64,000 nt of DNA, taken from the NCBI GenBank assembly GCA_051294375.1, contig CM119263.1:5268740-5332739 (forward strand). The letters are read 5' to 3'. The first letter of the stretch is position 1, and the number at the start of each line of letters is the position of its first letter. Position numbers and translations under genes: made by a program. Of the stretch, positions 59,182 to 64,000 are shown in pieces. The notes beneath the pieces are model-generated. The model was given only the letters and a program-made list of their open reading frames with translations. It was not told where the DNA came from and ran no database searches. This DNA comes from Paraspadella gotoi. Taxonomy: Eukaryota > Chaetognatha.

Positions 59182-60322
59182 TTCTCAGGCAGTGCGGCGC
59201 CGGAGAAAGACTACGGTTTGTATAAAGGTAAATAGGAATGAATGGTGGAGATGGCATTTATCAATTTTTTTTTCATAATTGATGTACACGAAATAAATGA
59301 GAACTTAATTTTTAAGATGGACCAAAAAAAAGTACATTTAAATCTAAATTTAAACAAAACCAAAATGAATTGCAACGTCCAAGACTAAAACTAAATTCGC
59401 TTATAAAAATCGACGAATGAAAATTAAATTTCACGAGAATTCCTAGTTTCTTTTTCCAACAGAAGGAAACGGCGTTTCGTATGTACCAGTAGGGCAAAGC
59501 GAGAAAGTTTTTACGCTAGTATAAAATTATTTATCATTTTGGTGACCTTTACATCTTTGGTTACCCCAACACCATACGGGGTTCAGTTAACATTATTTAA
59601 GTGAAATTGCAATAAAATTACGTCCAAATGTTTGTCAATAACGAATTGAAATTTAAGTATAATAATCCATTTAATAAAATAATTTTCGAGGTTAAATCAT
59701 CATCACAAAGACTCCTAATTCCGTCGAGGTTAAATTCGAGTTCGGTCGACGAAATTCTCTCACTGGAAAACCAGTTGATCTAAGTTTCACATATTTTTAC
59801 TATTTAGTAAATATATTTAGTATTTTACCACCACTTTTAGATGACACCTTATAAGCGAAGTAGCTTCAGAGAGTTTCTGGAGAAAACAATGACTTTTTTA
59901 CGCTTAATTAGGATTATCTTACAATGTGTTTAGTGTGAACGAACATAATCAACATTTTATGATATCTAAATGATATCTAAAATAAGAAATAAATTTTAAA
60001 AATGGAATTTATTAAAACCAAAACATATTACTTCAAATGAAAAATAATATATTACTTTTAATTAAAATAAAACTAATTAGGATGACGAGAAGATCCAAAT
60101 TAACTATCAAACATTTACAGTGTTCCATTTTTTTTAGCGAAAACAAACGGGCCAGGAGGCATATCGGGTATTTTATTTAGCATTTTTATCTCAACTTATC
60201 AAAAAATTCTGCTAAAAATTAGAAGACACTGCTTACAACACAGTTCTGAAAAAAACCTACGCAAACATTAACTAAATTCAATTCAATTCACCAAGCGAAT
60301 TTTTTTTGTCCCGAGTTTATAA
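59182..60322. other. Intergenic: CCNQ 5' flank and orphan 3' UTR
   Basis: About 1.1 kb, AT-rich; minus-strand ORFs are short and lack family signals. Nothing recognised. Confidence 0.5.
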
Positions 60323-61939
60323 TCAATACTTTCTCCCTCGCCTCCCTCCACGCCCCCTTTTTGAGGGGGACTTTTGAGGAGATTGGAGAATTTTCACGGC
60401 GGTTTCCTCCGCAGCGGCACCAGCTGAGACCACTGCCTCCGCCGCCTCTTTAGAATTCATGTCCGACTCGGGGTCAATCCCGTTAGCATTTTCTCGCGCG
60501 GGTTCTTCGCTGATCTCAATACCGTTCTTTTCGATTACGTTCGTTTCCGATTTTGTATTTACGTCGGCATCGGCGGCTTTGTTGGCTTTGACTTCGGCGA
60601 CAGGAACTTCGATCATTTCTTGGTCGGCAGCGGCGACTATGTCGTCGTTGGCTTCCTTGTCGTGGTTGCCTTTGTCGATTACGTCTTTGTCCACGGCTTC
60701 TTCGTTTTCGTTTTTGTCATCGTCATTTTCGTTTATGTCATTGCCGTCTTTGTCATTGTCAGCGTCTCCGTTGACGGTCTCATTGGCAGTCTTCATCTGC
60801 GAGCCTCCCTCCTCCTCTTCCTCCTCCGCGACTTTTTCCTCTTTAGAGTTTATTTCTTTTTCCTCTTCCTCTTCCCCCTCCTTCATCTTCTCCACGCTCT
60901 GTCTCTTCTCGAAAGGAATGAAGAAGAAGTGAGAGTAGAGAAGCTTCCTCCAGGCGATCATCTTCTCTCTGTACGCACGTCTCTTCTCGTCCCTCTTCTT
61001 CATGTACTGCGCGCTCTTCTTCATGTAGTGAGTGGCCTTGTTCTTGTTCTTCGGCGCCTGACGCCCGGCACCGCGCATCATTTGGGCCCGAGCCTTGGCC
61101 AGCATGGGCCCGGAGTGATAGTTAGGGTTGCGGTGGTGGTGATGGTGTTGATGGTTGCCGGTAAATGCACGGGCGGCGGGCATCATCGCCGGCAGGTGCG
61201 GCATCAGGCCTCGCCGCATCATCCCTTGCCGCGCCAAGTGGCGGGGTAGGAGATCGGCGCCGCGTTTGTTCGCTAGCTTGGCGCCGCGAGCCTTGTTCGG
61301 ACGAGGGTTGACGGGAGCTCGCCCGCGCGGGGGCGGGAGGAGAGGGGCGGTGGACGGGAAACCCCGGTATGGACGGGGAGGGAGCATGTTAGGAGCGAAG
61401 GGAGGCGGACCGTGTGGAGGGGCGACATAAGAAGGGCGTAACATCGAGGACCTCGCTCCAGTATAAAGAGATTCCGGTTGGTGCGGATAGTAGCCTCGCA
61501 TACCGGGGCCTCGGAGGCCCATCATCATGGAGGGTCGGCCTCTTTCGATTAAAGATGGCGGGCCGGGCATGAGTGGGCGTGGCATTCCAGCCTCGCGTTC
61601 GCGCCCCATCGACATTCCGTATCCGCGCTGAAAACTGGCATCCATGCCGGCCTCGAATCCGCGTTCGTACATCCCGTACGAGGATCGTGAGTGTCCCGGA
61701 CCGTCGAACATGAATCCCTGCGGGCCTCTCAGCTGGGGCAACTCGAAGCCTCGGGGCGAGTGTAGCCCGTTCCGGGCGTTGGAGCCACCTTTATGGACTC
61801 CACCGTTTCGAATTCCTTTTCGCTTGTCGCCACCGCTTCTTCCGCCGCCTCTTCCTCCTCCCCCGCGACCGCCCCCTCGGCCACGGCCGCCGCCGCCACC
61901 GCCGCGGTGGTAATCTCCGTGTTTCGTGGAGCGACCCAT
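60323..61939 (-). CDS. Orphan RG/RGG-rich protein with acidic C-terminal half
   Basis: A single exon encodes 538 aa. I do not recognise a family. Residues ~10-40 are RGG/GRG repeats typical of RNA-binding nuclear proteins. Residues ~60-290 are Gly/Pro/Met/Arg-rich, with a short poly-His. A basic helical core follows (KKSAQYMKKRDEKRRAYREK, then IAWRKLLYSHFFF). The C-terminal half is strongly acidic, with repeated Asn/Asp/Glu, ending KRGRGGRRGRKY. The composition suggests a disordered nuclear RNA-associated protein. TTTTTTCGTTAG lies 19 bases before the ATG. No intron is needed in this otherwise intron-rich neighbourhood. Confidence 0.8.
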   Translation of the reverse strand: MGRSTKHGDYHRGGGGGGRGRGGGRGGGGRGGGRSGGDKRKGIRNGGVHKGGSNARNGLHSPRGFELPQLRGPQGFMFDGPGHSRSSYGMYERGFEAGMDASFQRGYGMSMGREREAGMPRPLMPGPPSLIERGRPSMMMGLRGPGMRGYYPHQPESLYTGARSSMLRPSYVAPPHGPPPFAPNMLPPRPYRGFPSTAPLLPPPRGRAPVNPRPNKARGAKLANKRGADLLPRHLARQGMMRRGLMPHLPAMMPAARAFTGNHQHHHHHRNPNYHSGPMLAKARAQMMRGAGRQAPKNKNKATHYMKKSAQYMKKRDEKRRAYREKMIAWRKLLYSHFFFIPFEKRQSVEKMKEGEEEEEKEINSKEEKVAEEEEEEGGSQMKTANETVNGDADNDKDGNDINENDDDKNENEEAVDKDVIDKGNHDKEANDDIVAAADQEMIEVPVAEVKANKAADADVNTKSETNVIEKNGIEISEEPARENANGIDPESDMNSKEAAEAVVSAGAAAEETAVKILQSPQKSPSKRGRGGRRGRKY

Positions 61940-63239
61940 CGGTTGGAGCTTCGATTATCTAACGAAAAAAAAAGGGAAAAAAGTTATGAGATAAGTTAAA
62001 GAGATCGCGATGAATGCTACAGCAGATGGGGACGCATCGAAACAGATTTCTTTTAAATCGGAAGACCTTTTTTCATTTTTTTAAATTTGTGCAAAAAGAA
62101 AACGAAGAAAGAAAAAAGTATATAACCGCTCGTCAGTTCAGAACAAACATATCGCGGAATAGGATTTATTTTAATATTTCAGATGCGTAACTCAAAAAAA
62201 AAAAAAGAATTAAAAAAAATTGACAATAAGGGCAAAACTGGAATTCGTAAACATTTTTGCACAATAATAGAAAAAACGCAAAATCAATGATGATTTGCAC
62301 GTATTTAAAAATCAAAGAGCAGTAAGCTGCTCGTGACAAGCGGAGAAAAAAATAAATTGCATGGCGATTTTTTAAAAATAAATATGAGGACAAATAAGAT
62401 CCGACGACAAATATTTAAAAATAAACGAAATCGGAAAAGAGACATGGCAATGGATAAAATTGAAATATAAATATATCATGGCCGCTTGAAATGAGATCAT
62501 TGAATTGCGAATTAGTATACCATAACTGCAAGGAGGGATAATCGAAGGAGGGAGGGGATTAAAAGTCGGAAATGAACGTTTGTGGTTCGTACATTCGTTC
62601 ATAGGGGGCAAAGGGGTTGAATGGACAAAGTGTTCCCAGTTATCGCTCCCAATTTTTTTTTGAGAGGGAGCTGGGGAGGGATTGAAGGCGAGAGTTTTTT
62701 TTTTTTAATCCTTTTGAGATTATAAAGAGCTCTGCAGTCTGCAGTACAGTGCAGTACTGTACAGGGTGGTACAGTGCAGGGCTCTGTAATCTGGATGCCG
62801 GATCTATTTTCTTTGGCTTTTCCCGAACTGACCCACGTCTCTCGTTCGGGCCTTTGAGGCGCCAGAGAGATTGGAAGGGGGTCACTTAATTGCAATGGCC
62901 ATTAAAGCGTCTCGCTGGTTTGAAAAGAAGATGGGAACAAAAAGATTAATAATGATCGGTTCCTGGCCGGCCCTCGGAGCGAGGATAATTTATTAATAGT
63001 TTAATTTTTCTGGGTATTTTAATCGTGAAGTTAAGTAAATTTTATAATAATTGCAACTTATTGAGAACCAACTTACCCGGTAATTAATCGTTATCGGCCC
63101 ACAGGGTTATCCAAACGCCAGCCTAAGAACTCAAAATGAACTGAGGATAACTTAAATAGAAGGATGCACGAACGACGATTAAAAATAAATAATATTCGGG
63201 TCGAAGCGAGGACCCGAAAGGGCCTCCCGACTCCCGACT
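61940..63239. other. Intergenic: orphan 5' flank and zinc-finger 3' UTR
   Basis: About 1.3 kb. The stretch 62735-62785 is dense in short palindromes (CTGCAGTCTGCAGTACAGTG). No real ORF is seen. Confidence 0.5.
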
Positions 63240-64000
63240 TCACAAATCCTTGATGAAGTGCTGCGAGCCTTCGGTGAAGTGAAGTCTCTCGTGACGATTT
63301 CGATTGCTGCTCACGTTGAACCTTCGATGGCAGACTTTGCACTCGTAGGGCGTCGCCGTGGTGTGCACCGTCTTGAGATGGACCTGTAGGTGTCCGTACT
63401 GAGTGAAGGACTTGCCGCACTTGGGACAGGAGCAGGATTTTGGCCCGTGCACGATCTTGATGTGTCTGTTCAGCCTCGCGGCATCGTCGAAGAATCTGTC
63501 GCACTCGATCAAGGGACAACGGAACAGCTCCTCGGCGAAGGGAACTCTGCTCTTCCTTTCCACCGTCTTCTCTATGAACTCAGATTCACCGAAGGACATA
63601 GTGAGGACTTTCAATCTCCCTTCGTCTTCTTCGTCGTCGTCGTCGTCGTCCTCGTCGGAGATGGACTCGGTCAAGGCCAGGTTGTCGTAGACGCTGAAGC
63701 CGCGATCGACGGGCGACGCACTCCGCTCCGGCAGCGGCTGCGTCGTCACAATGTAAAAGCCGTCGCCGTCGGCGGGAAGGAAGAATTCCTCTCCGCCGCC
63801 GACGGGCTGTTCGATCGTCACTCGTTGTTCCTCGAAGTCGAAGTCGGCGGCAATGTCGGCGTAGGAGAGTTCGTGGGAGGAGGTGTCGCTGGAATGGCTC
63901 ATCGACGGATCGCCCGAGGACGAGGCGTCGCTGGAATGGCCCGTAGAGTGTTCCCCCGAGGAGAGTTCGCCGGAAGATGGTTCGGAAGGCGGGGGGTCTT
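63240..64000 (-). CDS. C2H2 zinc-finger protein, 5' end beyond window
   Basis: The reading frame stays open from the right window edge to the stop at 63240, so the gene is partial; an internal ATG at 63902 is a possible start. The N-terminal part is Ser/Asp/Glu-rich, with a poly-Asp/Glu tract. Three C2H2 fingers end the protein: CPLIEC...H...H, then CPKCGKSFTQYGHLQVHLKTVH, then CKVCHRRFNVSSNRNRHERLH. The last two are canonical DNA-binding type, the first has a wider Cys spacing. Likely a sequence-specific transcription factor. The subfamily is not assigned. Confidence 0.85.
   Translation of the reverse strand, partial: DPPPSEPSSGELSSGEHSTGHSSDASSSGDPSMSHSSDTSSHELSYADIAADFDFEEQRVTIEQPVGGGEEFFLPADGDGFYIVTTQPLPERSASPVDRGFSVYDNLALTESISDEDDDDDDEEDEGRLKVLTMSFGESEFIEKTVERKSRVPFAEELFRCPLIECDRFFDDAARLNRHIKIVHGPKSCSCPKCGKSFTQYGHLQVHLKTVHTTATPYECKVCHRRFNVSSNRNRHERLHFTEGSQHFIKDL

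Noticed and set aside
58965-59225. Plus-strand ORF of 86 aa across the SINE and CCNQ exon 1
   Set aside because: The minus strand of 59051-59181 encodes the first cyclin-box helix in the right phase; the plus ORF is a shadow.

Overview
The window is nuclear DNA of an invertebrate animal. Its genes are split by mostly short GT-AG introns. The set includes metazoan-type genes: a CBFA2T/ETO corepressor, TALPID3, SAP130, ubinuclein, cathepsin O and an animal chitin synthase. A sponge or another early-branching, compact-genome animal fits best. A glass sponge would match the compact, co-directional layout and the chitin synthase, but that placement is an inference and no sequence here proves it. 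Two short N-runs mark assembly gaps.

I recognise 18 protein-coding genes and every one lies on the minus strand. In transcription order (right to left) they are: a C2H2 zinc-finger gene cut by the window edge; an RG/acid-rich orphan; CCNQ; SAP130; LRRC57; an SLC25A15-like carrier; a Cys-rich, probably GPI-anchored protein; CTSO; PCED1; chitin synthase; CBFA2T/nervy; an RMDN family gene; UBN; TALPID3; NGLY1; a UPF1-like helicase; MRPS26; PGAM5. I rebuilt exons by translating the minus strand, matching donor and acceptor dinucleotides, and requiring consistent phase. For 15 genes the reconstruction runs from start codon to stop codon in frame; the exceptions are the edge-truncated zinc-finger gene and the two genes that contain N-gaps (NGLY1, CBFA2T).

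Two features stand out. First, the 18-gene head-to-tail run has coding-to-coding gaps as small as 61 and 93 bp, and most genes have a 3' splice-site-like AG a few bases before the ATG. This is the layout expected of operon-like transcription with spliced-leader trans-splicing. Second, the NGLY1 locus carries a near-identical 2.35-kb tandem duplication of exons 3-7. The upstream copy has single-base deletions in two coding exons and a 689-bp mobile-element insertion; the downstream copy is intact.

Repeats include three copies of a tRNA-derived SINE, an LTR-like/TIR-bearing element with a fragment near 58.5 kb, a 199-bp perfect-looking hairpin MITE, small palindromic repeats, coding minisatellites and a long polypurine tract. 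The genes serve unrelated housekeeping roles (ERAD, mitochondria, chromatin, cilia, lysosome, extracellular chitin), so the clustering looks structural rather than a shared pathway.
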